A stretch of 64,000 nucleotides of DNA from an uncultured Lachnospiraceae bacterium (GTDB lineage: Bacteria; Bacillota; Clostridia; Lachnospirales; Lachnospiraceae): the NCBI GenBank assembly GCA_910584845.1, contig CAJUDH010000012.1:32025-96024 (forward strand). Reading direction: 5' to 3'. Every line of letters starts with the position of its first letter. Positions within the stretch are counted from its first letter, which is position 1. The notes below the pieces were generated by a model. The model saw only the letters and a list, made by a program, of their open reading frames with translations, ran no database searches and was not told where the DNA came from. Positions 45,776 through 55,126 of the stretch are shown piece after piece. The position numbers and the translations under genes were made by a program.

Positions 45776-46726
45776 ATATTTTGCCCATTCTGCTTCAGGA
45801 ACTTTTAATGCAGCCATTGCCTGTTCTGCTGTTAGTTTTAATGTATCCATCAAGTTTTTTATCGATCTTAAAGTTCCTGCTTCACGTTCAAGCTCAATGC
45901 CAATCGCAATTCCTTTTTCTTCTACACCTTTACTTAAATTGCACAAATCCTGCACCTCACTCTCTAATGTTTTTGTCATCTTAATTCCAAAATCATCCTG
46001 AAGTATCTGCTTCTTTTCTTCCGGCTGTTTTTCTGAAGACAGCAACACATCCAGTAATTTTAATATTCCCGTGTAATTATCACCCTCGGAATGGCCTAAA
46101 CAAATCATCACTACAGTAAGCAAATCATAATTCTCTTTCTTCTCCGTTACTTTTCCAACCAGATTTTCTTCCTGAATGAAATACCTAGCTATCGTATTTT
46201 CACGATATTTTGGCGGACTGGCACATATCCAAATCGAGTAGACTTTACGAATACGTTCATAATGGGAATCCACAAATTCTACCCCATATTGTGAGGAAAC
46301 CATTCGGCTGCAATAGTAAATACCGCGTTTAATCAATGGGTATCCGGGATAAAATTCATTTTGTGCTTCCACGTTAAGAATTAATTTAATATTCTCTTTT
46401 GTACCAGGAACTATGGCATAAAAACGAATATCATAAGTGATTGTACCTTCTCTAATTGTATTGTCTTCCGTCTTTTCCCCTTTAATCTGTTCACCACCAC
46501 CTGCTTCTTCATCTGGATGTACAGCGGTTTTGGTAATCTGAGGTTCTCCCTCGATATACTTTTCGCAAATCTCTTCTACATCAAAATCCCGATACTCTTC
46601 CAGACAGCTTTTCATAATCCATGCCAGGATGAGCTTATTCGCAAGCAATCGTTTACAGGCTGCATCGTAAGCCGCTTTATCTCCAGCTGCTTCTATATTT
46701 TTTGCCAGTATTGTTTTAACTTCCAT
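45755..46726 (-). CDS. Rpn-type PD-(D/E)XK nuclease/transposase-like protein
   Basis: 323 residues. The PD-(D/E)XK core is visible as TITYDIRFYAIVP (Asp) and KLILNVEAQNEFYPGYPLIKR (Glu-x-Gln), followed by YYCSRMVSSQYG. Such proteins, related to E. coli RpnA-E, are abundant in Lachnospiraceae and are recombination-promoting nucleases. The C-terminal tail (LTAEQAMAALKVPEAEW) is the usual variable end. The frame is complete and it is the only clearly intact gene in the island. The ribosome site is weak. Confidence 0.85.
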   Translation of the reverse strand: MEVKTILAKNIEAAGDKAAYDAACKRLLANKLILAWIMKSCLEEYRDFDVEEICEKYIEGEPQITKTAVHPDEEAGGGEQIKGEKTEDNTIREGTITYDIRFYAIVPGTKENIKLILNVEAQNEFYPGYPLIKRGIYYCSRMVSSQYGVEFVDSHYERIRKVYSIWICASPPKYRENTIARYFIQEENLVGKVTEKKENYDLLTVVMICLGHSEGDNYTGILKLLDVLLSSEKQPEEKKQILQDDFGIKMTKTLESEVQDLCNLSKGVEEKGIAIGIELEREAGTLRSIKNLMDTLKLTAEQAMAALKVPEAEWAKYVNKLGQ

Positions 46727-46819
46727 CTACCGTATTTCATCCCCCTGTCCGATTGTTTAACTTCATTTTACCATAATCGTTATCAATTATCCACACTTTT
46801 TTATTCCTGCCGTCACAAA

Positions 46820-47128
46820 TAGCAAAAACGCACAGGAATACAAAACGGTTATAAATACACTAAAAGTAGAAATAAGGTCTATGCTCATAACGATCAAGAG
46901 TATCTTTGGTTTTCCAAGCATTATATTAAAAAATGGGGTATGACAGATCAGATATATGATGATATTGCAAAAATATCAGATATTTGCATAGACTATTGTA
47001 ATGAACTTTTGAAAATGTTTAATCAGCCTCCTATTTATGAATATCCATACCAGGATGATATAAAACATTTATTTGGACTAGAAACACAAATGGAAATAGA
47101 AAAGAAATATTTAAAAAAGTTTTTATAA
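46820..47128 (+). pseudogene. AbiU2-like HEPN protein, C-terminal remnant
   Basis: The open frame gives SRNKVYAHNDQEYLWFSKHY and then ISDICIDYCNELLKMF. R-x-K-x-x-AHND followed by such a helix recalls the AbiU2/HEPN domain linked to phage defence. The N-terminal half is missing and there is no start codon before residue M at 46940. Confidence 0.45.
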
Positions 47129-47200
47129 AATAAAGATTTTATAATATGCGTGGGAATGATATAACAGTAAAAATAGAATTTGAACTAGTTAAAAAATTTT

Positions 47201-48009
47201 GAGACCGTTTCAAGTTTTGTGTAAACTCTAAATCTGATATAAGACATGTGAATAGTTGCTTAAGGGGCAGATGCCGGATTTTCGGTTCCGCCCCTTACCT
47301 GTATTATATAGCCAATTCCGGCACTGTCAATGGGAATTGTCAGAACCGTTTCCTTTACAGATCTCTGTCAGAGAGTCGTTCCTCAAAATAGATCTCTAAC
47401 TGCGAATGGATCTGTCCCCAGTCCTGACGGTGTCCTGTCCATTTTTTTGTGATGTCCATCATCGCCAAATACAGCATTTTTAACAGACTGTCATCTGTCG
47501 GGAATACGGTCTTGGATTTCGTCACCTTGCGCAGCTGCCGGTTAAAGCCTTCTATCGCGTTGGTTGTGTAAATAAGACGCTTGGCAGCCTCAGGGTACTT
47601 AAACCTGCCATTCTTTTACGATGGGCAGTTTTTTGTCCGTTATCCGGCTGATGGTAGAGTCTGAGATATCCATGTCACCATAACTGGTATGCATGGTCTT
47701 TTTATAATGTCCGTTACGGCTGTTATCGGTTTCCTTGTTCCGGTAATCGTACTTTGAGTAACCGAGTTCTTCGTCCAGCTCTTCATCTAGCGCACCTTCC
47801 AAAAGCACGGACATCATGTCGCGCATAACAGAGTTGACATCGGTTCCGCTTTTGATCCGGATATCATTATCTTTCAGATAACTGCGCATCATTTCCCGCA
47901 TTGCTGCTTTTTGTGGACTTTCATTTTTTCTTGACATAAATAAACCTCCAAACTGTGTAATGTTATCTTACATCAGTTTGGAGGTTTACACAAACTTTAG
48001 GATAGTCCC
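47201..48009 (-). mobile_element. Internally deleted IS256-family insertion sequence
   Basis: Ends are imperfect inverted repeats: GAGACCGTTTCAAGTTTTGT at 47201 against GGGACTATCCTAAAGTTTGT read inward from 48009, both followed by GTAAAC. Inside is a transposase with its middle deleted. No matching 8-bp target duplication is visible. Confidence 0.75.
47355..47937 (-). pseudogene. IS256-family transposase, catalytic core deleted
   Basis: The N-terminal part (MSRKNESPQKAAM ... LPIVKEWQ) encodes the DNA-binding region. At about 47600 it jumps, with a frame change, to the C-terminal part (FKYPEAAKRLIYTTNAIEGF, RQLRKVTKSK, ending ERLSDRDL). The DDE region between is gone, so it cannot transpose by itself. 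Confidence 0.8.
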
Positions 48010-48120
48010 GAGTCAAAATGGAGATGACTAACAGGAACAGATTCCTGGCGGTGGGTCTGGAGGCATTAGCAAAATAACCCTGAAAATATAAAAACAGTCT
48101 ATTAAAAATGGAATCTTTAA

Positions 48121-48220
48121 GGTATAATAAGCGGTAGATACAAACTCATCTCTTTTCGTGTGGATTTTTGTTTAGTCGCTTAAATTATACCGCAAAGAGA
48201 CTGAGTTTGTATTTTTATTT
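48121..48220 (+). terminator. Two overlapping, mutually exclusive stem-loops with T tract
   Basis: Stem B: ATACAAACTCATCTCTTT (48138-48155) with AAAGAGACTGAGTTTGTAT (48194-48212, one bulge), followed by TTTTATTTTT. Stem A: GGTATAATAAGCG (48121-48133) with CGCTTAAATTATACC (48177-48191, 2-nt bulge). The strands interleave, so both cannot form as nested hairpins. The element looks like an attenuator or pseudoknot; no upstream gene is known. Confidence 0.55.
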
Positions 48221-48243
48221 TTCAAAAATCAAAAAGTTGTAAA

Positions 48244-48378
48244 CTAGTGTTCATCAACAGAAAGGCCAACAAATTCTGCAATCTCTTCAAGTGTTATTGT
48301 TCCATCTCCTAACATTTTCTTTGCAACATTTATCATCCCCTCTTTTATCCCGTAAATTTTGAAACAAATGTTTGTTGT
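48244..48378 (-). pseudogene. Rpn-type nuclease, C-terminal tail remnant
   Basis: The frame reads KIYGIKEGMINVAKKMLGDG then TITLEEIAEFVGLSVDEH and stops. This is the characteristic tail of Rpn/PD-(D/E)XK transposase-like proteins; the rest of the gene is absent. Confidence 0.6.
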
Positions 48379-48594
48379 CAGCAGCCCGTTTCACAGCCCG
48401 CGTGTAGCCCTTATAAACTGGCCTGAAGTAAGTACAGGAAAGCAAATAGGAACCGCCCCTTTATGATACCTTAGGCGCTATCGGACGGCAAGGCAACGGT
48501 GGGCCGGGCTAAGTTCAACGGCAGGCTTTCCCCCATCCCAAACCGCAACAACCGTCCAAAGGAAAATATAATTTTGTTCAAGGCAAAGAATTGG
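48379..48594. other. Spacer upstream of the chemoreceptor
   Basis: No gene, repeat or structured RNA was recognised. Composition changes from AT-rich island DNA back to GC-rich chromosome near 48400. Confidence 0.4.
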
Positions 48595-48623
48595 TTGAAA
48601 TTTCTGTCTGTTTTGTGTAAACT
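48595..48623 (+). promoter_or_regulatory. Promoter of the chemoreceptor gene
   Basis: -35 TTGAAA (48595-48600), a 17-bp spacer and -10 TAAACT (48618-48623) on the plus strand, about 65 bp before the ATG. Confidence 0.6.
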
Positions 48624-48688
48624 GGAAGAAGCTGAGGACTATATAAAAAGGAAGTTTCTGAACACATATGAAAGGATAAGGGCAAAAA

Positions 48689-50368
48689 ATGAAAAAAGCA
48701 ATGAATCAATCAAAACTAATCATGATTTTAAACGGGATTTCTTTGACGGCTCTTCTTTTGATGATTCTCCTTTTGTTTGCCTATGGCAATATAAAAGGGA
48801 AATTAAACCGCGCCAACGAAGACAGGTTTAGCCTTACCTATAATGCCAACCGCTTTATGAACGGCTCTGCCTACCTGACCAACGAAGTCCGGGCCTATGC
48901 TTCTACCGGGGAACAGGTCCACTATGACAATTATTGGAATGAGATAAACAACTTAAAAAACCGGGACCTGGGCGTCGCGGCGATGCAGGAAATCGGCATC
49001 ACTTCCAGCGAACAGTCCATGATCGACCAGATGTCTTCCCTGTCCAACAACTTAGTCCCCCTGGAAGAAGGGGCTATGGAGCAGGTACAGGCCGGGCAGA
49101 TGGCAGAAGCCCTTGCTTATGTATACGGCCCTGACTATAGTTCGGTTACGGCTAACATCACCTCTTTAAAAGAAGAATTTTTAAACACCCTGGATATGCG
49201 CACCAAGGACCAGGTACATAGCCTAACTTTAAAATCCGACATTATCATGGGAATTATCTTTTTTTTCATGATGCTGGTGGGGGTCATGCAGCTCTTAGTC
49301 ATGGTCATTACCAACCGGCGGATCCTGGCCCCCGTTATCGCAGTCCGCGACCAGATGGGCGAGATTTCCCGCGGTAACCTTTCCGCCCCCTTTGCCCTGG
49401 AGCCGGACACTTCGGAAATCGGTATGCTGGTAGCGTCCATCCACGAGACAAAAAGGGAATTAAAGAAATATATTTCTGATATAAATTCGAAATTGACCCA
49501 GATGGCAAAGGGGAAAATGGACCTATCCATCGGCAGCGATTACCGCGGCGAATTTCAGCCGATCCAGCTGGCAATGGGCCAAATATTAAACTCCCTTAAC
49601 CAGGCTTTGTCCCGGATTAACCAGGCGGCAGAACAGGTTTCTAGCGAATCCGAAAAAATGGCTTCCGATTCCCAGACCCTTTCCAACGGCGCGGTAGCCC
49701 AGGCGTCCGCAGTAGAAGAGCTCTCGGCCAGTATCCAGGACCTTTCGGGCCAGGTAAACAACACCTCCACCGATGCTGACAACGCCCGGAAGCTATCCAT
49801 AGATACCGCGGCGCAGCTGGAAGCCTGCAACCAGAAGATGGTAGATTTGACCACTGCCATGGGGGATATTTCCAAGTCCTCCCAGCAGATCAGCGGCATT
49901 ATCAAAACCATTGAAGACATCTCCTTCCAGACAAATATCCTGGCCCTTAACGCGGCAGTGGAAGCCGCCCGCGCCGGCAGCGCAGGAAAAGGCTTTGCCG
50001 TGGTGGCCGACGAAGTGCAAAGCCTGGCCAACAAAAGTGCAGAGGCGGCACAAAACATTACGGACCTGATCCAAAATTCCATCAACCTGGTGGAACGGGG
50101 AACGGCATTGTCGGCAGACAGCACCAAAACCCTGGACGAAGGGGTTGCCAAGGCCAGAAAATCCACAGAGCTGGTAGAGGGCATTGCCCGATCTGCCAAA
50201 GAACAAGCCGAATCCCTGGCCCAGCTGACCCAGGGGATGGAACAAATATCCGAAGTGGTTCAAACCAATGCTTCTACCGCTGAGAAATCCGCCAATTCTG
50301 CCCAGGAGCTCCGCCTTCAGGCAGGGGAACTAAAAAAATCCGTCCAGATGTTCTGCCTGCGCAGGTAA
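48689..50368 (+). CDS. Methyl-accepting chemotaxis protein
   Basis: 559 residues. Membrane helix 1 (about 9-31), an extracellular helical ligand-binding domain (32-180, four-helix-bundle type), helix 2 (about 186-208), a HAMP domain ([21 protein letters not shown]) and a long coiled-coil signalling domain whose hairpin tip is [20 protein letters not shown] followed by [14 protein letters not shown]. It controls CheA-CheW for chemotaxis. AAAGGATAAGG precedes the ATG. No che or flagellar genes are nearby. A perfect 19-bp hairpin follows the gene. Confidence 0.93.
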   Translation: MKKAMNQSKLIMILNGISLTALLLMILLLFAYGNIKGKLNRANEDRFSLTYNANRFMNGSAYLTNEVRAYASTGEQVHYDNYWNEINNLKNRDLGVAAMQEIGITSSEQSMIDQMSSLSNNLVPLEEGAMEQVQAGQMAEALAYVYGPDYSSVTANITSLKEEFLNTLDMRTKDQVHSLTLKSDIIMGIIFFFMMLVGVMQLLVMVITNRRILAPVIAVRDQMGEISRGNLSAPFALEPDTSEIGMLVASIHETKRELKKYISDINSKLTQMAKGKMDLSIGSDYRGEFQPIQLAMGQILNSLNQALSRINQAAEQVSSESEKMASDSQTLSNGAVAQASAVEELSASIQDLSGQVNNTSTDADNARKLSIDTAAQLEACNQKMVDLTTAMGDISKSSQQISGIIKTIEDISFQTNILALNAAVEAARAGSAGKGFAVVADEVQSLANKSAEAAQNITDLIQNSINLVERGTALSADSTKTLDEGVAKARKSTELVEGIARSAKEQAESLAQLTQGMEQISEVVQTNASTAEKSANSAQELRLQAGELKKSVQMFCLRR

Positions 50369-50393
50369 ATGAGGGGCAGATACACATTCTTAT

Positions 50394-51019
50394 TTATGCT
50401 GCCGGCCAAAGGCGCACATGGCGCCTTTGGCCGGCAGCAATGCTGTTAAAGGGCATTACATCCTTTTTTTCCCTGAAAATCAAATACAAAGACAACAGGG
50501 TTGCCAGGAAATCACTGATAGGCTGCGCAAAGAAAATGCCATGCCCCCCCGTCAAAGACAATGATAAACAGCGCATCCAAAACAATATTGGCGGCGGCCC
50601 CCAGCCCGGTCACGCACATCCCCATAACCGGCTTGCCGGAAACACGGACAAAATCACAAAACAGTTGGGACAGCCCCTGGAAGAGGCATCCGCAAGCCAC
50701 GATCCGATAATAGGAACGGGCATAGGGATAAGCGGTCTGGGTAACGCCAAACACCCTTAAAAAGAAGTCCGGAAAACAAACTGAAAAAAGTAGAACCGCC
50801 GGCACTGCACATCAGGGCAAAAGCCATCATCATAAAAGGCAAAGGAAAACAGACCGATAAACCGGCCAAAGCAGATGTGCCGTTAAAGTTTCCTGCAAAC
50901 ATCCTGTCCACAATGTTGTAAACTGCGGTAATCAATAACGAAACCGCCGCCGGGACGGAAAATTTAAGGATCATGGGAAATAGCTTCCCGTTTAAATAGT
51001 CCACGGTTTTTGTATTCAT
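50394..51019 (-). pseudogene. MATE family efflux pump, broken and internally deleted
   Basis: The N-terminus is normal (KFSVPAAVSLLITAVYNIVD, GTSALAGLSVCFP). After AGGSTFFSLF the frame shifts and about 50 residues are missing before FLRVFGVTQTAYPYARSYY and GKPVMGMCVTGLGAAANIVL. A second shift leads to FFAQPISDFLATLLSLYLIF. The original family is about 450 residues of multidrug/Na+ antiporter. GGAGG and an operator precede the start, so the promoter side is intact. Confidence 0.8.
50397..50439. terminator. Perfect 19-bp stem-loop after the chemoreceptor
   Basis: TGCTGCCGGCCAAAGGCGC at 50397-50415 pairs with its exact complement at 50421-50439 around a 5-nt loop. There is no T tract on either side, so it is an unusual terminator; it separates convergent genes. 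Confidence 0.6.
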
Positions 51020-51034
51020 ATCAGGCCTCCAAAA

Positions 51035-51046
51035 TTAGTTTACTAA
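51035..51046. promoter_or_regulatory. MarR-type operator at the MATE gene
   Basis: TTAGTTTACTAA, followed by GTATTTAT, differs by one base from the palindrome TTAGTATACTAA at the marR promoter. It lies just upstream of the MATE ribosome site. Confidence 0.6.
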
Positions 51047-51165
51047 GTATTTATATTAAAATGCTGCTGCCTTTAACAGGCAGCACACATATTGCAAAAT
51101 AACTTCCATCTGCCACAAACAACTTTAAGGGGCAAGCTATAGGGGCCACAGCCGGCACACCGGCA

Positions 51166-51588
51166 TCAGGAAACATTCTCCATCATTTTCTCAACCACTT
51201 TGAAAAAGACATCCATCTCCTCTTGGGGGATCCCCCTGATAAGCTCTTCCTCCAGGCGGGTAATATCCGCAATGACAACATCCTTATACTGCAAGGCCTT
51301 TTCGTTGACGATAATCCGTTTCATCCGCCCGTCATCGGCCATAACTTCCCGGCGGATCAGCCCACCCTGCTCCATCTTCTTTAGCAGCTGGGTTGCCGTC
51401 GGCGGGCGTAAACTAAATTCCTCTTCAATATCTTTTTGGAAAACGTCGCGGCCCTGCGCCAAGACAAAATGGAGCACCCTGCCTTGGGAACCGCTAAAGG
51501 CCTCCCTACTCGGAAAAGCGTCAATCTTTCTGCGCAATTTATTGGACAGCTTATTGATAAAATGCGCCGCATGTTTGTGGTACCCCAT
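51166..51588 (-). CDS. MarR family transcriptional regulator
   Basis: 140 residues with the winged-helix pattern QGRVLHFVLAQGRDVFQKDI, SLRPPTATQLLKKMEQGGLI and RREVMADDGRMKRIIVNEKA (wing). These dimeric repressors usually control a neighbouring efflux pump and release DNA on binding a phenolic or drug. The second in-frame ATG is used because GGAGG overlaps the first. Its own promoter and the MATE gene share the same operator, so autoregulation and pump control are likely. Confidence 0.88.
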   Translation of the reverse strand: MGYHKHAAHFINKLSNKLRRKIDAFPSREAFSGSQGRVLHFVLAQGRDVFQKDIEEEFSLRPPTATQLLKKMEQGGLIRREVMADDGRMKRIIVNEKALQYKDVVIADITRLEEELIRGIPQEEMDVFFKVVEKMMENVS

Positions 51589-51603
51589 ATGCACCTCCAT
51601 TAT

Positions 51604-51643
51604 TTAGTATACTAAGTATATGGGATTTGCCCATAAATGTCAA
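51604..51643 (-). promoter_or_regulatory. marR promoter with overlapping palindromic operator
   Basis: Perfect -35 TTGACA (51638-51643), a 17-bp spacer and -10 TATACT (51615-51620) on the minus strand. The 12-bp palindrome TTAGTATACTAA (51604-51615) begins at the end of the -10 box and covers the expected transcription start. Confidence 0.85.
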
Positions 51644-51780
51644 GGCCGAAATAGAAAAATAATACGTCTAAACTTCCATACGGTGTTTCGCTGTTGCCCA
51701 AAACCGTACAACAGCAGAAATCGCCCCGTAAATCCATATCTTATGGAAATACGGGGCATCCTCACAGACCATTTGATGCC

Positions 51781-52677
51781 TTATTTCACCAGCCCCAGGC
51801 GCGTTAAATTGTCTTTAATTACCTGCTTCTGGCTGTCGGTAGCATCCGAAAGCGGATTCCTCACAATTCCCATGGGGAGGCCGACCAGGGAAGCCGCGTA
51901 CTTATAGCCTGCCAGGAACGGTGCCCCTTTCAGGGCCGTGCGGATATCCAAAATATATTTCTGGATCTCAAAAGATTTTTTGCTGTCCCCCTGGAAATAC
52001 ACTTCACATACGTCAATAATGGGTTTCGGGAACACAGCTGAAATCAAAGATATAATGCCGCATCCGCCAATGGCCAATGTAGGATAAATGGTTGCGTCGC
52101 TTCCGGAGATGCATTCAAAATGCTTCCCGTCCTTAATTCCGGCCATCATCGTCTGGAGATGGATAATATCCTGGGTACTGTCTTTGTAGCCTACTACATT
52201 CTCATTGTTATTTACAATCTTGTCTACCAGGGACGGCGACATGGTATTGCTGGTCTGGGGCGCATTATACACATATACGGGCAGTTTCGTCATCGCTGCC
52301 AATTCGGAATAGAAATGGTAGAGCAAATCCGGTGTATAAGCCAGTACATAGGGCTGCGTAACACAGATGGCATCCACCCCTGCCTCTACATAAAGGTTCA
52401 ACATTTTCTTTGCGTCGCAAAGTCGCATTTCCGCAATATTGCCCACCACGGGGACTTTGCCGGCCGCTTTCTTTACGGCAATCTCCGTCATGGCCTTTTT
52501 CTCTTCCATGGTAGTATACAGGCTTTCCCCGGCAAGCCCGTTACAGAACAGGCCCTTAATCCCGGATTCCATCTGAAAATCGCACTGGTTTTCATACATG
52601 CCGGTATCCAGGTTCTCCTGGCTGTCAAATGTGGCAATAAGCTCCGTCACCGCGCCTTTTAATAGATAGTTTTCCAT
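51781..52677 (-). CDS. DapA/NanA family aldolase
   Basis: 298 residues, TIM barrel of the dihydrodipicolinate synthase/N-acetylneuraminate lyase superfamily. The Schiff-base Lys165 is in VVGYKDST and Tyr137 in YVYNAP; the carboxylate-binding loop reads CNGLAGES. Members add or cleave pyruvate or other 2-keto acids. As the last gene of a sugar operon it more likely cleaves a 2-keto-3-deoxy sugar acid than makes lysine precursor; that is inference. GGAGG precedes the ATG. Confidence 0.85.
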   Translation of the reverse strand: MENYLLKGAVTELIATFDSQENLDTGMYENQCDFQMESGIKGLFCNGLAGESLYTTMEEKKAMTEIAVKKAAGKVPVVGNIAEMRLCDAKKMLNLYVEAGVDAICVTQPYVLAYTPDLLYHFYSELAAMTKLPVYVYNAPQTSNTMSPSLVDKIVNNNENVVGYKDSTQDIIHLQTMMAGIKDGKHFECISGSDATIYPTLAIGGCGIISLISAVFPKPIIDVCEVYFQGDSKKSFEIQKYILDIRTALKGAPFLAGYKYAASLVGLPMGIVRNPLSDATDSQKQVIKDNLTRLGLVK

Positions 52678-52748
52678 GAACGTTATCCTCCATCATCTTA
52701 TTATTCTTTCAAAACCGGCCGGTTTGGCCAGTCAGGCCTGTTATCCTT

Positions 52749-53543
52749 TTACAGCATAGAACCGGCATCCAGGGGAAGTGCCGCCCCCGTAATCAAACGT
52801 GCCTCTTCTGATGTGGCAAGCCAGAATACCATCCGGGAAACGTCCTCTGGTTCAATAAAGGCAACCCCCATGGCCCTTCCCTTGCTCATGTCCGCATCGG
52901 CTTCCTCAAACGTACTGTAATTTTTCCCTTTCATCCCGTTCAGGTATTCCAAAAACGCGGGGCGCTGGGTCATAGGCGTCTTTACCATTGTGGGGCACAG
53001 CACGTTTACGGTAATGCCCATCTTGGCCACTTCTTTTGCCAAAGTCTTGGTCAAACCGACTACGCCGAATTTTGACATGGTATAATGGCACAGGTTGGGG
53101 GTCCCCTTTAACCCTGCCGTAGAAGAAATGTTGATAATGCGGCCGCTGTTTTGCTTCATCATATATTTTACCGCTTCTTTATCAACCCTCCAGGTCCCCA
53201 TCAAATTAATATCCAGGGTCTGGAGCACTTTCTCATCCGTAAGTTCCCAGGTCTTTCCAAAAGTCATGATCCCTGCATTGCTGATAACTACGTCAATGGA
53301 GCCAAAGGTTTCCGATGCTTTTGCAAACATGGCTTCCACCTGTTCTGTGCTGGCCACGTCACAAACCACAGCCAGGGCTTCCCCCCCGGCGTTGCGGACC
53401 TGCTCCACCGCGTCCTGAACCCGGCTGTCGTCCAGTGGAAGGATGTCCCCAATCACCACCTGATAACCGGCCTTGGCAAAAATCAGCGCATGGCTAAGGC
53501 CCTGGCCTTGTGCCCCTCCGGTAATCACAACTGTTTTTCCCAT
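52749..53543 (-). CDS. Short-chain dehydrogenase/reductase
   Basis: 264 residues. Classical SDR: nucleotide-binding TGGAQGQG (8-15), NAG (89-91), catalytic Ser140/141 in INISSTAG, Tyr154 and Lys158 in YTMSK. The Asp after the second strand (GDILPL) suggests NAD preference. It probably oxidises a sugar, polyol or sugar-acid hydroxyl in this pathway. It starts 1 bp after the kinase stop, with AAGGAGG inside the kinase end. Confidence 0.88.
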   Translation of the reverse strand: MGKTVVITGGAQGQGLSHALIFAKAGYQVVIGDILPLDDSRVQDAVEQVRNAGGEALAVVCDVASTEQVEAMFAKASETFGSIDVVISNAGIMTFGKTWELTDEKVLQTLDINLMGTWRVDKEAVKYMMKQNSGRIINISSTAGLKGTPNLCHYTMSKFGVVGLTKTLAKEVAKMGITVNVLCPTMVKTPMTQRPAFLEYLNGMKGKNYSTFEEADADMSKGRAMGVAFIEPEDVSRMVFWLATSEEARLITGAALPLDAGSML

Positions 53544-53544
53544 A

Positions 53545-55107
53545 TTAAAACCCCTCCTTAGAAAATTTTTCTATCATTACCCGGCATTCTGCCAATTCGT
53601 CAAATGTGGGTACCAAATGTCCATAAGCGTTTAAAAATGCCTGGTACATCTTGTCGTATAAAGCGCCGGCCTCTTTTCTCGGCTGGGTTACGTTCTCTAT
53701 GGTTACCAGCTTCTGCGCCGCTTCAAAAGATTCCCACAGCCCTACGCTGACGCCGCCGCACTTGGCCGCCCCCCAGGTGTTCGCTTCCTGCTTCATGGTG
53801 GTGCAGACAATCGGCCTTTGCATCACGTCCGCAATAATCTGGCGCCAGGCCGGGCTTTTGGCCCCTCCGCCAATAAGGATAATCTCTTTCACCCCTGAAT
53901 GGCTCTTCTGGTCCAGGACTTCTATCATTTCCCTCAAAATATAGGCCACGCCTTCCATAATCGCCCGGCACATGTCATCGTAGCCATGGCGTGCTTCCAG
54001 GCCCAGGAAGGCCCCCCTTGCGTTAATGTTCTGGGTCGGCGCGCCGCCTCCCCTTAGGTAAGGAAGGAACAGCAATCCGCCCGCCCCCGGCAGGGACCGG
54101 CCTACTGCCTCCTCAATCATAGCGTAGTCAACGGCCTTTTCCATTCCCGGGATCTGGTTAAACAGGTTCCGGGCCCACTGGTGGCACAGGCCTCCTGCCA
54201 GGCCGACCATATGGGGGAAATACCCGTCTCCGGACAGGTTGCACAGGCAGGCAATCTTATGATTGTAATCCAGCAAAGGTTCTTTTGAGGACATACCTAC
54301 CCACGAACCGGATCCGATGTAAAAATAGCAAGACCCCTCTTCTCCGATCCCGGCGCCCAACGCGGCGATGCTCACGTCGCCGCCGCCGACACATACCGGG
54401 GTGCCGGCCATAAGGCCGCTTTCCTTGGCCGCTTCCTCAGTCACATAGCCTAAAATGTCCCAGGAATGGCGGATGGGCGGTAACTTTTCTTTGTCTATGT
54501 GCATCAGGCGGAGCATGTCTTCTGACCAGGTCCGTTTCCGTATATCCATCATGGCCGTCTCAGAAGCATCCGAATAATCCGTGGCCATATTCCCGGTCAG
54601 GCGGAATCCGATATACTCTTTGGGCTGTAAAAAGCATTGGGTCTGCTCATATAATTCCGGCTTTTCTTTGTGGAACCACATGATTTTGTATCCGGTAAAG
54701 GTTTCTTCCGTGAGCCCGATCCCCGTCATATCATAAACCTTGTCCTGCCCCCCGTACCCCTTTGCCACATCCTTCACTTGCTCGGTCGTCCTCATATCGG
54801 CCCATATAAGGCAAGGGTCCATTAAAAGGCCCCCGTCCTTTCCTATGGGGATTAATGCCGACATCTGGCCGCTCGGCGCCACACAGGCGATCTCCTGCGG
54901 CAGGATCCCAAGGGAATCCAGCAAGTCCTTGGAAGCGTCGCAGAAATATTTCCACCATTCCGTAGGGCTTTGCAGGACCATGTTAATGCCCGGATAAAGG
55001 GTCTGGTACTCTTTGTACCGGCTTCCCAGTATTTGGGCTTTGTCGTCAAAAACCGTCACCTTAATCCCGGTTGAGCCTAAATCCAATGCCATAACCTTAT
55101 TTTTCAA
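53545..55107 (-). CDS. FGGY family carbohydrate kinase
   Basis: 520 residues. Two-domain ASKHA-fold sugar kinase, xylulokinase-like: phosphate-1 motif LDLGSTGIKVTVFD, active-site WADMRTTEQ region, and the adenosine-binding IILIGGGAKSPAWRQIIADV. It phosphorylates a pentulose or similar keto sugar or sugar acid. The start is TTG with GGGGGTG at about 7 nt; an ATG five codons later lacks a ribosome site. It lies 19 bp after the transporter fusion gene. Confidence 0.88.
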   Translation of the reverse strand: MKNKVMALDLGSTGIKVTVFDDKAQILGSRYKEYQTLYPGINMVLQSPTEWWKYFCDASKDLLDSLGILPQEIACVAPSGQMSALIPIGKDGGLLMDPCLIWADMRTTEQVKDVAKGYGGQDKVYDMTGIGLTEETFTGYKIMWFHKEKPELYEQTQCFLQPKEYIGFRLTGNMATDYSDASETAMMDIRKRTWSEDMLRLMHIDKEKLPPIRHSWDILGYVTEEAAKESGLMAGTPVCVGGGDVSIAALGAGIGEEGSCYFYIGSGSWVGMSSKEPLLDYNHKIACLCNLSGDGYFPHMVGLAGGLCHQWARNLFNQIPGMEKAVDYAMIEEAVGRSLPGAGGLLFLPYLRGGGAPTQNINARGAFLGLEARHGYDDMCRAIMEGVAYILREMIEVLDQKSHSGVKEIILIGGGAKSPAWRQIIADVMQRPIVCTTMKQEANTWGAAKCGGVSVGLWESFEAAQKLVTIENVTQPRKEAGALYDKMYQAFLNAYGHLVPTFDELAECRVMIEKFSKEGF

Positions 55108-55126
55108 TGTTGTACACCCCCAAATC

